Positions 48,674 to 62,087 of a stretch of DNA of 64,000 nt are shown one piece after another. The notes beneath the pieces were generated by a model. That model did not search any database. It was not told where the DNA came from and saw only the letters and a list, made by a program, of their open reading frames with translations. Position numbers and translations under genes: made by a program. Origin of the DNA: Hyaloscypha bicolor E (lineage: Eukaryota; Ascomycota; Leotiomycetes; Helotiales; Hyaloscyphaceae); NCBI RefSeq assembly GCF_002865645.1, contig NW_020194515.1, positions 558,001 to 622,000 of the forward strand, written 5' to 3'. The first letter of the stretch is position 1; each line of letters starts with the position of its first letter.

Positions 48674-51600
48674 ATGGTGTCTGCCATGCGGTCGAAGATT
48701 CTCGTCTTGTTACTGCTCTGCTTCTGTATAAACCTTTCTGTCGCAAATAGATGGGCAGTTCATCTACATGGACGTGATACACAGCCAACGACCACCAACG
48801 CCGATGCTTCGTCAACCCCCTCACAAACAGGAGGAACCAATGGCGGAAAGGAAGGGGGAGAAACTACTACGGCGAATGCAACTGCAACTTTAAATTCGAC
48901 TTCCAATTCAGTCTCTGCTACGCAGACAGGAGCCGCCATCACCGCCATCACATCCAATATTAACGGACCGGCTCCGACTGCCAATCTCAACTTTTCTGGC
49001 TTCAATTGTAAGTTAACAACCGGTGTTGGATGCGCCTATGCTAACTGGTGTTAGCTACTGCAACCCCGAACGCACTTCCCCTCCAACCAGAGATCACGCC
49101 AGGCCTTTCAGTTGCCGGGATTCTATTGATGCTTAGTGGAGTTGCCTATACACTTGTTGGGATCAAGAACAAATGGCTACACATCTATTTCTCGGCGGCC
49201 TATCTAGCCAGTCTCGCGGTCACGGTGCTCATACTATATGTTATGAATCCGCCCGTCAACAATGCTATACAAGGAGCGTACGTTGTTGCAATAGCTATGA
49301 CGGGATTAATCCTGGGCGGCGCCGCAATTGTGTTCACAGAAATGACCGAGGGTCTGGGTTGTCTTCTCGGAGGTTTCTGTTTCAGCATGTGGTTGTTGGT
49401 CTTAAAGCCTGGTGGTTTGTTAACTTCCACTAGCGGGAAGTCTATTTTCATCGCTGCATTTACGCTTGCGGCATTTTCGACATCCTTCACCCGCTACACT
49501 CGACCGTATGGGCTGATCATATTCGTTTCATTTGGAGGAGCAACAGCTACAGTTTTGGGAATTGATTGTTTCAGCAGAGCTGGACTGAAGGAATATTGGG
49601 CATATCTCTGGGATCTCAACTCCAACTTATTTCCACTTGGAGCTACCTCGTACCCATTGACAAGGGGAATCAGAGTCGAAATCGCTGCTATGGTTATCAT
49701 ATTTCTTGCCGGGATCCTGTCACAATCGAAACTCTGGAAGCTTATCAAGGAACGCCGCGAACAACGCGCAGCTGAACGATTACAAGATGAGCGAAACTTG
49801 GAGAGAGAGGAGGAAAATGTAGGAAAACGGATTGAAGAGGCAACCGCAGCGGATAGAAGCCAATGGGAGGCTGCCTACGGCAGTAAAGATGCTGTCAAAG
49901 CCACGCCGAGAGATTCTGGGGTTGGAGATATGGATAGTCAGAAGAAGGGGGCAATGAGTGAAGTCACGTCAATCCGAAGGTCTGGCGACGAGGAGATTGA
50001 AATGTCGGAAATACCATCCCCTACCTTGGTGAACGGTCCTGGACTTGTGATGATGAACAACGGTCAGCATGGTGGGCCGGTCACGGTCAGAGTCGCCCGA
50101 GAGGTGGAGCCTCCCTTGGAGCTCGACGAAAACGGAAACCCCATCGAACGTCCAGCAAAGCGCAACAGCCAGATATCAGCACGCGGCGAGACAATAGAGG
50201 AGGAGCAGATCTGGGTCGTTGGGGCTGATGGCGAAGCACGTCTTAAGCGGCGGCCCTCAAAAAGAAATTCCAAGCGACGTTCGAACCCGATTCCAACAAA
50301 ATCACCAGATGTAGTCGCTCTACCATTTAAGGTGCCGGAAGGTGAGGTGGTGGAAGATGATCGCTCGTCCATCGCAACTTTCGCAGACGAAGAACAAGCA
50401 GGACAAAAGCGACTTTCTAAACGCCTATCTCAAGTGCTCATGCGAAAACTTTCTCATAGATCTCAAAGGAACTCGAAACAATTTTCTATAGGAGAAGGCC
50501 AAAGTACGGAGGATTTGGTCATCCCCCGAGCGATTGAAGAAGATCGAAGGAGCTCACTTGCCGCTACCATGGACGGACTGAGTGATGACGAGGATATGAG
50601 AAGTGTGAGATCGTCAAGACTTCACGTCCCTGAAAATAGGGAGTCCACTGGGCCATCTGAAGAGTCTACTGCTCCCAATTTCGCTGCCAAACAACCTGGA
50701 CCAACACCAATGTCAAATCCAACAGCAACGCTTGCTGTTGCAAACGCAGGGAAGAAGTCGAGACCGATTTCCACAGCCACAGTCGCAACAGCCATTTTGG
50801 AGCAAGAAGCAGCGGGTCAGAAGCCCGAGGCGGCAGAAGCCAAGACTGGAGAGGCGCTCGTCCAGAACTTTTTGACTTTGAGTATGGACCCCAAACCAGA
50901 GACCGCAGTGGAGAAGCAATCCTCGGAGGAGGAAAAAGACGAGCCAGCCCCATCCGTTGTCGCCCACGTTGAATCAAAGCCAGCTAGTTTGTCAAAGGAT
51001 CGACTACCACCTCAACTATCAAGAGTTGTGATGTCCTATAGAACCAATGAATGGGCAAAACACCTCAGTAATGCAGACGCCCCTGAAGTGGATGAGCTCA
51101 AACTCGAAGAGTATCCTACTGAACGCCCAGAGACCGTCCAAGAAGTGGCTGCACCAGTGAACGTGGAGGAGCTTCAACAAACTGCTGAGAATGCTATGCC
51201 TCTGCCTGCGCCGGTGTCGAGAACAGTATCACAGCTATCGAATCATGCCCCCGCAAGATCAAACTCTGTTCAGTCAAAGTATCCCTTTCCGGAGCAACCC
51301 AGCAGCTTCCAGAACCAAGACATTCACTCCCAAAACCCCTCAATTCAGTCTCTCCCGTCGTTACTTTCACAACAAGCACTCGGCCGATCCCTAGGATACC
51401 GCAGCTCCTCGAGTCCAGCGATCCCACAACAAATCGTCGAATCGCCCATCGAGGAAAACTTCCCGCCGACGACTCCCAACCCATCATCAAGCAAGTTCTC
51501 GCCAGCTACCGTCCCATACGGATCAACAAGCACCCTAATCGGAAGACGAGACACCATGCTCCGCGGCAAATACTCCTACTACAGCAACCCCTCCGCCCCG

Positions 51601-52158
51601 TCCTCAACCCCCGAGCTCCTTTCCCAAAATCCCTATCTACAATTTCCCGCCCAATACAACAGCGGTCCCACTTCTCATAATGGCAGCGATGCAGGCTCAA
51701 TCTACAACCACTCGACCCCTATCCCAGACGACGACAACATCTCGCTCTCCGCCCGGCGCAACCTAATCAGGCAATCCTCGCTCCAACAGCTCTCTTCCCC
51801 CATGGCCCCACAATACCAACAAGGACCCATCCCCTTCGATTCCCACCAACCTCGCCGGCAATCCGGCATACCGGCCCCCTCAGCCAGGGAGCAACAACTC
51901 GCGTCTTGGCGCGCCTCAGTACAGCACGATCTCCAAAGCGGTATCGTACCGAAAAACACGATTGAGAGACAGCGAAGTGCGCTTTGGCAGGAACGGCAAG
52001 CGGAGGATCAGAGGAAGGCGCTGGAAGAGCGGATGCGGAATCAGAGAGACAGTGCGTTTGACGAGCGGATGAGGAGGGGTGATATGTTGGATGCGCATCG
52101 GGAAGCGTTGAGGAAGATGCAGGCGAAAGCTAACCGGGCCTCCCAGGCCCAGAGCTAG
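48674..52158 (+). CDS. Seven-helix DUF4203/TM7S3-like membrane protein with long cytosolic tail
   Basis: Two exons, 48674-49007 and 49055-52158, make 1,145 residues; the intron is 47 bases with branch GCTAACTGG. Residues 1-24 (SKILVLLLLCFCINLSVANR) are a signal peptide. An extracellular T/S/N-rich, probably glycosylated stretch follows to about residue 115. The membrane domain (about 120-360) opens with ITPGLSVAGILLMLSGVAYT and contains AYVVAIAMTGLILGGAAIVF and GLGCLLGGFCFSMWLLVLKP. This glycine-rich seven-helix pattern is that of DUF4203 (TMEM198-like). The last 780 residues are cytosolic and disordered, with a helical charged linker (ERREQRAAERLQDERNLERE), many Ser/Arg-rich patches (SKRLSQVLMRKLSHRSQRNS) and a C-terminal coiled coil (ERQRSALWQERQAEDQRKAL). 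It is a possible plasma-membrane signalling or scaffold protein; the actual function is unknown. Confidence 0.82.
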
Positions 52159-53260
52159 ATGGGATGGATTTGTTCATGAATGTGCCTACGCGAGCTATTT
52201 TGTTTTTCTGCTTTTTAGATGGTAATAATTAATGGGCAGGTGGAGTTGGGATACCAGGTTGCGGCTGGTTTTTTATAGCCAGGGGGATAGGAAAAGGATG
52301 AGGGGGGGAAATAAATGTATATATAAGGACCGCAAGATGGGGAGCTGCAAGGCTTTGGGGAGTTCGATGTACATATTGAGTTTGTGAGGGCTCGAAGTTG
52401 TACATGTACAAAGAATCCTCCAAGATAATAATTCAGTAGATAGCAGAATCGAAGATATTATCACTACCACTGGTTTCTTCTATGTAGGCCGAGGATGAAT
52501 GTCCCGAGTCTGATACTAAATGAAATAATAGGGTGAAGTTTTCTTCTTAACATGATAAAATTGATCTGATCTTATCATATCTAAGGTGATCTCTCCGCGG
52601 GAGGAATTTTGTTGCATGCCGTAATCTTATCGATTGTTCCAACTTTCCGTGGAACATTGATCTTTTCCATCTAATATCAAAGAAGTGAAAATCTGGACTG
52701 ACAGTGGCATGAAACTTCTAAAAATACACTCCACTAAGTCACCATCATCCTTTGTCCTTGGTATATTCATCGAGGACTACAATTCTACCCCTCATCCACC
52801 CCACAAAAGATAGATCAGAAGTGGGGACGGAATGACTGCACGTGACGCGGCCTTAGCAGAAACTATCGTGAGACAACCCCTGTAAGTCGCAGAAACAGGG
52901 CAGCGGGCACAAAAGAATAATCACCAGCCAGCGTGGCTCTCGAGCCAACCGAATTCGCTTTCTAGACGCTTCAGTCTGACCTCCTCATCTTTGCAACAGT
53001 TTGCATCTACAAAAGTAAGTGAAGTCTCTGCTTTTGACTCAATCCCAAGGGGTAGAGTCATGCTGTGTCCTCACGTAATCAGCGGACCCGCATCCTGGTC
53101 TGGGTTATCTGGGGCAGTGACAGCGAGCCTGCACGAGGAACGGATCTCTTCGGATTCGTGCCCCTCTCTTCCTGCGGCACTCCCGGCGGGTATTCTTATT
53201 GTCATGTATATACCATATTGAATTCATATTTGTGCGTGCGCGTTGCGAGCTGTCTACAAC
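52159..53260. other. Intergenic between DUF4203-type and histidine kinase genes
   Basis: 1.1 kb, no supported gene. It contains the 3' end of the preceding gene and the promoter of the kinase; a Cbf1-type CACGTGAC is at 52839-52846. A 76-91-codon overlap of frames at 52991-53340 is the likely leader. An additional upstream coding exon for the kinase cannot be excluded. Confidence 0.5.
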
Positions 53261-56200
53261 ATGTATACCTGCGAGAAGATGGGCAAGTCGACCGTCACGG
53301 CTTGCGAGCGGGAACTGTATCGGTGAGTGGAGATAACTAATCCTTTCCACGTTTCTTCAACTGACGGACCCGCGATAGATACTACCAGCCCGCAGAGTCA
53401 TTACCAGATCCGAACCAAGATGAATCCGACAATAGAACAAAACGAGCATCCGCGGATCCATGTCTCACCGCGTTTGCACAACTTGGAGCATTACGATTGA
53501 ACGCGAAGCGGGGTATTATTGCTCTTTCTGCTGGAGACACACAGTACATAATAGCAGAATCAGGCCAAGCACTTTCCCTACAAGAAGACAACGATGAGCA
53601 GGATCAGCTATGGCACGGCGTGGGACTGATCAGCCCGGACGCAGATAGCATGGGCCCTGGCATGGCAAAAATGTTTTCAGATGCGGATTCTCCTGCAGCA
53701 GTCCTGATCGAAGACCTTACGAAGGACGATAGATTCAAGGATAAATGTGTTGTCGTCGGTGGACCTAAGATACGAGCTATGGCCTGCGTTCCGTTGCGAA
53801 CCCCGCTTCACAATGTTGTGATTGGCATGTATGTTGTGGTTGACGACCAAGTTCAGCAGAAGCCAACAGAGTGTGAGATTAAGTTTCTGCAAGACGTGGC
53901 AGTGACAGTCATGGATTATCTGGAAGCGGGACGAGTCAACAGGCAACAATATCGAGCGGAGAGAATGGTGAAGGCCATCGGTTTGTTCATTGAAGGGAAA
54001 TCCACATTAAGAGACTGGTGGTTAGAAAGAGGTCACAAGTTCCAGGAGGCCACAGTCAAGAAGCGACATCGAAACCCTTCCATGCTGGAACAGCTCGCGG
54101 ACCTCGAATTTGGCGTCCAAGAATCCTCGGACTACTTCTCCCACAACGGTTTACATAATTTGCCTGGCTACAGTACCCAAATATCCGTACCGCAGTCTCC
54201 ATCATCCTCAAGTTTTTCCGAGCTACGCGAGCGAACGGATGGAAGGCCCCCTATTCCTACCAGAGATACTCTGCTGTCTGCTACAGAAAGTTCCGGACAA
54301 ACGACGCTTGTTTCTCGATCATGGCAACAACGAAATAGCTCTGTCACTACCTTCGATGATACCATGACGGATCCGACTCCCGAGCCGGAGAAGTCGGTCT
54401 CATTTGATCTTCCGACTGCCCCAACATCTGACATGCACAAGGAGCCTCAAGAAGGGCTCCTGTCCGCCGATGTGAAGGCTGTCTTTGGACGAGCTGCTAA
54501 CCTCATTCGAGAATCCATTGGCGTTGAGGGTGTGATCTATTATGATGCTAGCATCGGGTCTTTCGGTGGGAGTGCAGAAAAGGCCGTCATGGATGAGAAA
54601 GGACCAGGGGCTTTTCATGTTGACAAGGCCGTCACAAGTAGTGAGGACGATCTTGCTCGGAAATCAGCTGATGAGGCCGATATGCCGGATAACTGCCACG
54701 CTTCACCACAAGCTACAGAGCCGGCTGAGAAGTATTGCAATGTTCTGGGCTTCAGCACGCGTCGTCGGTCAAGTTTACGGGGTCATCCAGTGATGCCGGA
54801 ACGCCAGCGATTTCCTGAACTCGTCTTAAGGAAGCTGCTGAAACGATATCCACATGGGAAAGTTTTCAACTTCGATGAAGACGGCTCGTTCTCATCCAGC
54901 GAATCTGACCATATTCCCGCCGTCAATTTGAAAGACGCCCAACCCACTCCAGACTCCGAGAAACACATTTCAGCAGAGAGATCTCGCCGAAACAGGATCT
55001 CAAGAGAAGCGGAAGCTGCTGCTATTTTAAAGGCGCTTCCTGGTGCTCGCAGTGTCTTTTTCTACCCACTGTGGGACCAAAACAGAGAGCGGTGGTTTGC
55101 TGGCTCCTTGGTCTGGTCCACGCTCCCGACGAGAACATTATGTCCAATCGAGGATATCACCTATTTGGCTGCTTTTGGTAACAGTACCATGGCAGAGATT
55201 GCAAGATTGTCAGCACAAGTTTTGTCAAAGATGAAGACAGATTTCATATCGAGCATATCGCATGAGCTTCGCTCACCACTGCATGGAGTTTTGGCTAGTG
55301 TTGAATTTCTGCAGGAAACACAGATGACGGAAGTCCAAGTGGATATGGTAAACAATATCCACGCTTCGGGGAAGGTGTTATTGGACACCATCAATCATGT
55401 TCTTGACTTCTCGAAAGTCAACCGGAGATCGAAGGAGAAGAAGAGATTGCCGAAGAAGAAAAAGAAGAATAACCGACGAGAAAGCGTCGACAATGGCGAA
55501 GAAGAGAAAGCAGATATCTGCGTTTTGTCCGAAGAAGTTATTGAGAGTATATATGCCGGCCAGAGGATCAGCAAGAAGGCATTCTCCCCTGGACATTTTC
55601 GCCCACCATCCATCGGATGGAAAGAGTCGCCAGTCACAGTCATCGTGGACATTGACTGGCGCCCAAACTGGACTTTTGAGATTGACGCTGGTGCTTGGCG
55701 ACGGATATTGATGAATATCTTCTCAAACGCCATGAAATATACGAGTACAGGATTTGTTAAGGTCTCACTGGAATTGGAGGACGACGTATCGTCGCGCAGC
55801 AGAAAGCCCCGATCGAATCTCACCCTTCGAATTCACGATTCCGGCAAAGGAATATCGCAAGAATTCTTGAATCATCAGCTTTATAAGCCATTTACGCAAG
55901 AAGATTCATTAGCTATGGGTGCAGGTCTTGGACTGAGCATCGTGAAGGCCATTGTACAAGACCTCGGCGGTAGAATCGAAATGACGTCCGAACCTGGAAC
56001 GGGCACCGAGGCTGTTGTTCGGATACCGTTGACGGCATCCCTCAAACCAGCCAAACTCGATGGTCCTGACTTCGTTAGTGAAGTTAAGGAGAAAGTAAAG
56101 CAGCTCACGTTTAGTCTTGAGTGCTTTGATAGATATCCTGATATCACGGAGACTCCAGATGGAATCCTGTCCGCTGAATCGGAGGCAGCGATGCTCCTCA

Positions 56201-57330
56201 AGGCGTCTTTCCAGAGTACGTTGGTCGAGTGGTTTGGCATGACTGGTGTCACACCTTCAGCTGAATCCAGTGCTGATCTCGTCGTTGTTATGGAATCTGG
56301 ACTGGGCGATAAATCCGTCGAAGATATATTGCACCATCATCACACTCATGAACCCGCTAAGGCTGGAGGCGGCAAGTCAGTGGCTATCATCCTGACCAAT
56401 ACCTATCACAAAGGTCCGAAAGTGGACGCTCATGATTTCTTCCAGATATTCTATCTTCAGCAACCGTAAGACGATCCACTTCTCTCTTGCCCCGGTGAAG
56501 CTAATAATTCCAGATATGGGCCACATAAACTCGCCAAGATATTGCACAACGCATTTTGTGTAGATAGCCTCAGTTTCACGATCTTCGACTCAACGGCACA
56601 ACCACCAGCCCCTCAACGGACACTCTCAGACCTAGCCTCGCCTCTTTCAAGCCCACCATCGTCATTGCCTCCTACCTCTGAAAAGCACGACTTCGCAATA
56701 AGAATGATACCCATATCCACACCAAATAATACCCTCTCCTCCGTCACCGAAACCCCTCTCTCACCCCCCAAAACACCAATCCCCTTACCTCTTCCCACCC
56801 ACAACGAAATAGTAGAAGTAGCAACTGATGCCATACCCCCAGCGGAAGCCAAAGAGGAAGTAGAAGAGGGACAAGGCCTCCGCGTCCTGCTGGTAGAAGA
56901 CAACGAGATAAACCTCAAGCTCCTCATCGCGACGATGCGGAAACTGAAGCTCGAGCATGCGACGGCAACGAATGGGTTGGAGGCGTTTAATTCGTATAAA
57001 GAGGTGCATGGGAAGTTTGATGTTGTGTTTATGGGTACGCCCTCGCCCCCATCTCTTTTTCTGAGGACACCTAGCTGACGCTCGCCAGATATTTCCATGC
57101 CCATAATGTCCGGCATTGAATCGACACGGCACATCCGGCGGTTCGAAAAGGAGCACGGCCTTGAACCCGTTGCACTCATCGCCCTCACCGGGGCGGCGAA
57201 CCCGAATACGAGACAGGAGGCGTTTAGTTCGGGTGTTGATCTGTTTTTGACGAAGCCGGTGCCGATGAAGGCTTTAAGAGGCATGCTGGAGGATTTGAGG
57301 AGGGAGGGGAGGGCTGCTTTTGCGGGGTAG
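53261..57330 (+). CDS. Hybrid histidine kinase with GAF and receiver domains
   Basis: Four exons, 53261-53322, 53379-56465, 56514-57034 and 57089-57330, make 1,303 residues. Residues about 45-195 form a GAF-type sensor (LTAFAQLGALRLNAKRGIIA; AVLIEDLTKDDRFKDK; GGPKIRAMACVPLRTP). A second, weaker GAF-like part is at about 320-560. HisKA: DFISSISHELRSPLHGVLAS, phospho-acceptor His ~649. After a Lys-rich insert (RLPKKKKKNNRR) the ATPase has NIFSNAMKYTSTG (N box), DSGKGIS (G1) and GAGLGLSIVKAI (G2). The receiver has VEDNEIN (acidic pair), the phospho-acceptor Asp in VVFMDISMP (residue ~1224, its codon split by the last intron) and FLTKPVP (conserved Lys). All catalytic residues are present. Autophosphorylation would pass phosphate to its own receiver and on to an HPt protein such as Ypd1. 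The signal is unknown; there is no membrane segment, so it is cytosolic. The group among fungal kinases is not assigned. Confidence 0.93.
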
Positions 57331-60198
57331 TGAAGAGGAGGGGAAAAAAGTGGTATAGTGTAAAAAAAACTCAATGAGCTTGTATCGAGCAGGCCGCAGT
57401 GGTCCCGCTTCCTTTCGGGGAATGTATGTACAGAATTGGCAAAATGACTATTAGGAACAGGAATGGGAACGGAATGGAACGGCTTGTGAGGGATAGACTG
57501 AGCCGATGCGTGGACGCATCTGCGCAAGAAGAATCATAGTCGCAATGACATAATTTTGATTTCTTGCCTACCTTCTACCAGCCTCCCTTCTATTGAACAT
57601 ACTTTCTCTTCCCACGCGCTTACATCCAATTCCATTCCTCTGGTGTGTGTGATGAGGTGCGCAAGGTCAAGGCCGCGATGTTTCCGGGCGAGGGCTAAGA
57701 CGGTGAGATCCTCAGCAGGTAGACCTCATCCGGATTTCAGAAGTTGGCTCACTGACAACACTCCATCTCATCTTCCAGACAATATGTTGTCGCCAGCAAT
57801 CCCAATCCCGTGTCTCCTTGAAACGCCTACCTACAAGCAGCCTCCACCTCCACTCAATGCATATTATATTACAACGCCCATTGCAGCGTCCCACCAATCT
57901 CGTGGGACATTGGCTCACGCACAAGGGAAGGAAAGAATGCTTTGTCTCCAGTTGTCCGCCCCGGCTAAGGCGCTGGCTTTGTGGTACAGTCTTTGCAACC
58001 GCCTCTTCTTCCGCAGCTGAAAAGACGTCTGTGATAAGGTTTCGTTGTCCGCCAACCCTCAACGTCAGGAGTGGCAGATAATGAGCAAGCGTCTGTTATT
58101 TCAGCAGTCGAGATATCACGGTAACCTTCTCTGGCCGGTCCTTTTTCTTCTTTTTTCTTCTTCTTCTTCTTCTTACCCCCCCCATCTGTTAAGAGAGAAA
58201 GTAAATAAAGTGGGGGAGAGGGAGTTTGTCATATGTGACAGAGTATAAAGGTAAATAGCTAGGGAATGACTTTGTTCCTCTGCAACATGGTGTACAATGC
58301 TTCCTTTCTCAGGAACCCAGTGACGGGACAGCGCGTCCAGAGACGACCTCCAGCTTGTTATAAATCTGCGTGCTGAGACTATGCTGATTCTTCGCCGATG
58401 AGTGGTTTGTTCTCCACAGATGATTGGTGTATCCTTCGCGGGTGTAAGTCATGAGTTGAGGTGGTGGTTGTCAAGTTGGCGCTTGTTGTCAATGATAAAT
58501 AGGGATGTGAAGTTGGGATGAAGAGTATGAAAGTTGAAGGGGATGGGAGACATGAGATTGAGAATGGCCTGGGTGGCTTGGGATGTCATGCATTTGTGTC
58601 AAATAACCGAGGATTGCATTTTGTGCAAATGCAGCGGAAGCCACAATATAAAGGGGGTAGACACATCGGATTGGACTCCTGTACGTGCAGCTGTGCCGGA
58701 GACGGGCGTTGTTGGTGAAAGCACGTGCACACCCTGTCCGCTGAACTTTTAGGTGTAAAAGCCTCTATGGCAACAGCACAGCAACATATGATCACCTTAC
58801 ATGAGTCCATGAGTCCATGAGTCCAATCCGAGGCGTCCAATCCGAGGCGTCCGCTCCCTTTACACAAGGGGACAACGTGGTTTCAGAGGATCAAGGATGC
58901 TATGAGACAATTGAACGATGTTTTTCTTCGGGTCACAAATATCCAAAAGGAAGGCTGAATAAGTTCTTTTTGATCTGATCGAAGAATTACTTGATGTGCT
59001 CCTGAAGGAATCCAGAATTGTGAATCTTAAATAATGTATTGAATTCATTCGTTTTAGTCCGACGGCCTCTTTCCTCTCCGAACGAGTATCATATGCTTGA
59101 AGAAATGAAGACAAGAATCATGGGTCCAGAGTTTGAAGACTAGACAGATCAGAGACCTCGAAGTTACTCGTCCCACAACAGTAACACACCTCCAATCAAC
59201 GTTGATCTCCCTCCAACGTCCAACCTTGTACTCAAGTACACATCGGACATTTACCCTCCCATTTCCCACCAAATGACCGAAATAATCGCTCGATCTGATC
59301 AGTCGACCCTCACATAAAAAAAATAGACAGAAAAAAACAAGGGAGTGCGTCATTCCGATTCGCACTCCTAGTGTCAATATCTTTATTGACGTCGGTGCCG
59401 ACACTTCGGCCAATAAATAGAAAAAATTCCCAGGACCAGGTTTCAGTTCATTTCCGAAATATATTGTTCTTGCAAGGCTGAGCCGGCCGGATGTCCTTGA
59501 TTCTCGGCTGGAGGGGAAAAGGGGGAAAGGGGTGCTCGTCCGTCGAGTTGCCGAAAGCGGCGAGCTAACACTCAATGCGAGAGCCGCACAGCGCAGCGCA
59601 TGAAGAACAAGTTGCAGCAAACTTCCGCACGCTCGGACAAGGTGGTCAGCAAAACGGGAAGCAAGCTACCCAAAGCGAGACGGGGGGAAGGGGTCTGCGC
59701 GGTGAGTGATCATGCAGCGGTTGTCGCATCCGACAGAAAAGTGGTGAGGTTGTGGATGTGCCAGAATTAGCAGCCATAGCGATAGGGGGAGCGAGGCGTG
59801 GTGGCGATCCACCGGGCTCCCTTTGAGGCTTGGGACGATCGTCGCTGGGTGCAAGTGGGATCATGGGTAAAGAACGGCCTGTGAGTATTCCATAGTTTCC
59901 TTGGTCGGTGACGGTCAACTGCGTCAATTCTCCGCGTGGCAGCAGGGAAATGAGGGAGGCGAGAACTTTGATGGGATGAGATGCGAGACGCGCCTGATCT
60001 GGGCAGCCATGAGCAGACATATATATATACAATGGGCCAGTGCCAGGTCTGTCTGTTCCCAGACACTTCGGAGGCTCCTGTATCTTCACTCACCCACGCT
60101 CGCAGCGCTGCCTCCGTGTCTGAGAACAGTCTCCGTCGTTGAATTGTGCCCATTTGCAGTATCTGGGCCGGCCGTGGCAGACACGAGATGCGCGCAGC
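57331..60198. other. 2.9 kb intergenic region
   Basis: No supported gene; a 188-codon minus frame (59054-59620) has no domain. Simple repeats: a TTC-rich run at about 58145-58172; gagtccat three times at 58803-58826; and a 14-base unit ccaatccgaggcgt twice at 58823-58850. 60,008 onward is probably the leader or first exon of ERF4. Confidence 0.45.
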
Positions 60199-62087
60199 AT
60201 GAACAGTCTCAAGGGCGATTTGTCAGCGCTGTCGCCTTCAACACTCGATCTCGCTAAACGTCGGTGTCGGTTCCTGTTCCTGCAGCAGGATAGGAGACGG
60301 CCGAGTGCATCACCACGCATTAGCATCACTACTATCACGACCCCGAACCGTGACACGCCTCACTCTCGCGCAATCGCTGCTGCCGCTGCTGCCCCAGCAT
60401 CTCGACGACAACGACGACGACGACACCGACACCCGCCACGGCACCTCGACCTCCGACACAGCAGCCTTCTCGCCGTGGAGGCACCGTTGAAACGGCGTCG
60501 CAAGCAGGTCCTTCTTCTGCCCACAAGCACACGACGTCCTCCGTAACCGCCAATCCGCGGATCCCATCGCCCAGCTTCCAACCGCCCTATCCCACGCCTT
60601 CACCAGTCCCCGCCTCAACTCCAGACCCTCACGTCCGGATAACCAGTCCTACGCGCTGGAGTCTGCGCAACGCTCTCATCGGCGGCGGGAACCCCGATTT
60701 CGCTTCTCCATTTCGCCATCGTTCTGGCAGCAACAGCACACAGCGAGGAAGGCCGCGTCCGAGCGCTGCGCGGTTGTGGAATCCGAGCAATTCGACACGA
60801 GTCTATCCTCAATACAATCGATCTGCGGCGGGACGAAGAACTAGGTCGCCTGAAGATAGAGCGGTGATCGCAATCCCGCTCGAGCATCCGGATCTTAACA
60901 GTCCAAGAGAAGGCGCTGGTGCTGGTGGAGAGTACCCGCTGTTGACGCTTCCGGAACAGAGGCAGAACCGACATTCTGGGTCTACGAGGGCGAGTCTGCA
61001 GGTTGAGAGGAGTGGAAGTTCAGCCGAGACAAGCAATCGCATTTCGTTGCCTCGAAGTGTGAGCATTGATATTTCGCGGAGGAAAAGTGGTGAAGTCTCG
61101 CCCGTCTCGCCGGTAACACCGATTCTCGATAAAGGGAAGGGGCGAGCTGTCGAGGACGAGGAAGGAGCGGAACAGTCACCAAAGAAAGTCACAGGTTCAG
61201 GAAAGAGAGGACAAAGTGCTTCTGGGATCATACAACCACAATCAGGTCTTACATTTGATAAGGGAAAAGGCAAAGCAAACATGTCCACCGATATCGAACG
61301 AGGCCCCGATGCACAATACCACCCAGGCGGAACATCAGAATTACCGCATAATGGCTCCCAAATATCTCTCGACGCTGGCATCGGTGCAGCATTATCATCA
61401 AACAACACCTCCATTATAGGCTCCGACGGCCCACCTCCCAACCCAGCGGAAGAATGGGGACCCCAACATCCATGTTTCCCACACATGAACCCTCACGTTC
61501 CCCTCTCCTCGCCTCTCTACCAAACAACACGCATAATCCGCATCCGCCGCGACTGGATGATTGAAGGTGACCTGGCGCCTACCTTCTCGAACCTCTACCC
61601 CGAGATCCTCGACCCCGCCGGTGTCTCGGAAGCTGATTTCCGGACGCTGGTGGAAAAAGTCAATAACGAGTTAATACCAGCCTTCAACCCTTGGGGCGTA
61701 AGGAACGTCATTGATGCATTTCTGGGGCTAGTGACAGGGTATATCTGGGATGATTTGGGGTTTACCGCTGTGAAAGGACGGTTGAGGAAAGTGGAGCAAT
61801 ATTTGGAGGACTGGAATAGGGAGATGGAGAGCAGGAGTAAGGAGGGTCCTGGCAGTGCACCGAAGATTGTGCCGTTAAGGAGGACGGGATATATGAATGT
61901 TTGTCTTTCTCCTCCCTTTCTTCCTACCCTCATTCCATTTTCAATCACTGACATAAACCTTCTTCAGCTCGACATCCAAGTTCCCGACCCAGAAATCTCC
62001 TACCCCTCCTCTCTCCCCGAAGACCAAAACAAAGAACAGAATCAAAACCAAGACGAAGACCGAGCAGCCTCTCGCGCTTCTCAATAA
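60199..62087 (+). CDS. ERF4: Ras palmitoylation factor Erf4-like protein
   Basis: The conserved domain (residues about 399-510) is unmistakable: TTRIIRIRRDWMIEGDLAPT, FSNLYPEILDPAGVSEADFR, NPWGVRNVIDAFLGLVTGYI, LRKVEQYLEDWN, the ERF4/golgin A7 family. Erf4 is the partner of the DHHC enzyme Erf2 and palmitoylates Ras on the endoplasmic reticulum. The N-terminal 390 residues are disordered (P/T/S-rich, GKGKA twice). The last intron (61899-61967, 69 bases) keeps the frame open and would add 23 false residues before LDIQVPDPEISYPS. The main exon has an upstream stop at 60351 and no ATG before about 61280, so translation must begin in an upstream exon. My best fit is ATG 60199, donor 60264, acceptor 60397 (561 residues in all), but the 5' end is uncertain. 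The Asn/Gln-rich tail ends SRASQ. Confidence 0.85.

Noticed and set aside
56542..57078. Separate response-regulator gene after the kinase
   Set aside because: Phase-correct introns at 56466-56513 and 57035-57088 make it the receiver end of the kinase.
59054..59620. 188-codon minus frame
   Set aside because: No recognisable domain; composition not protein-like.
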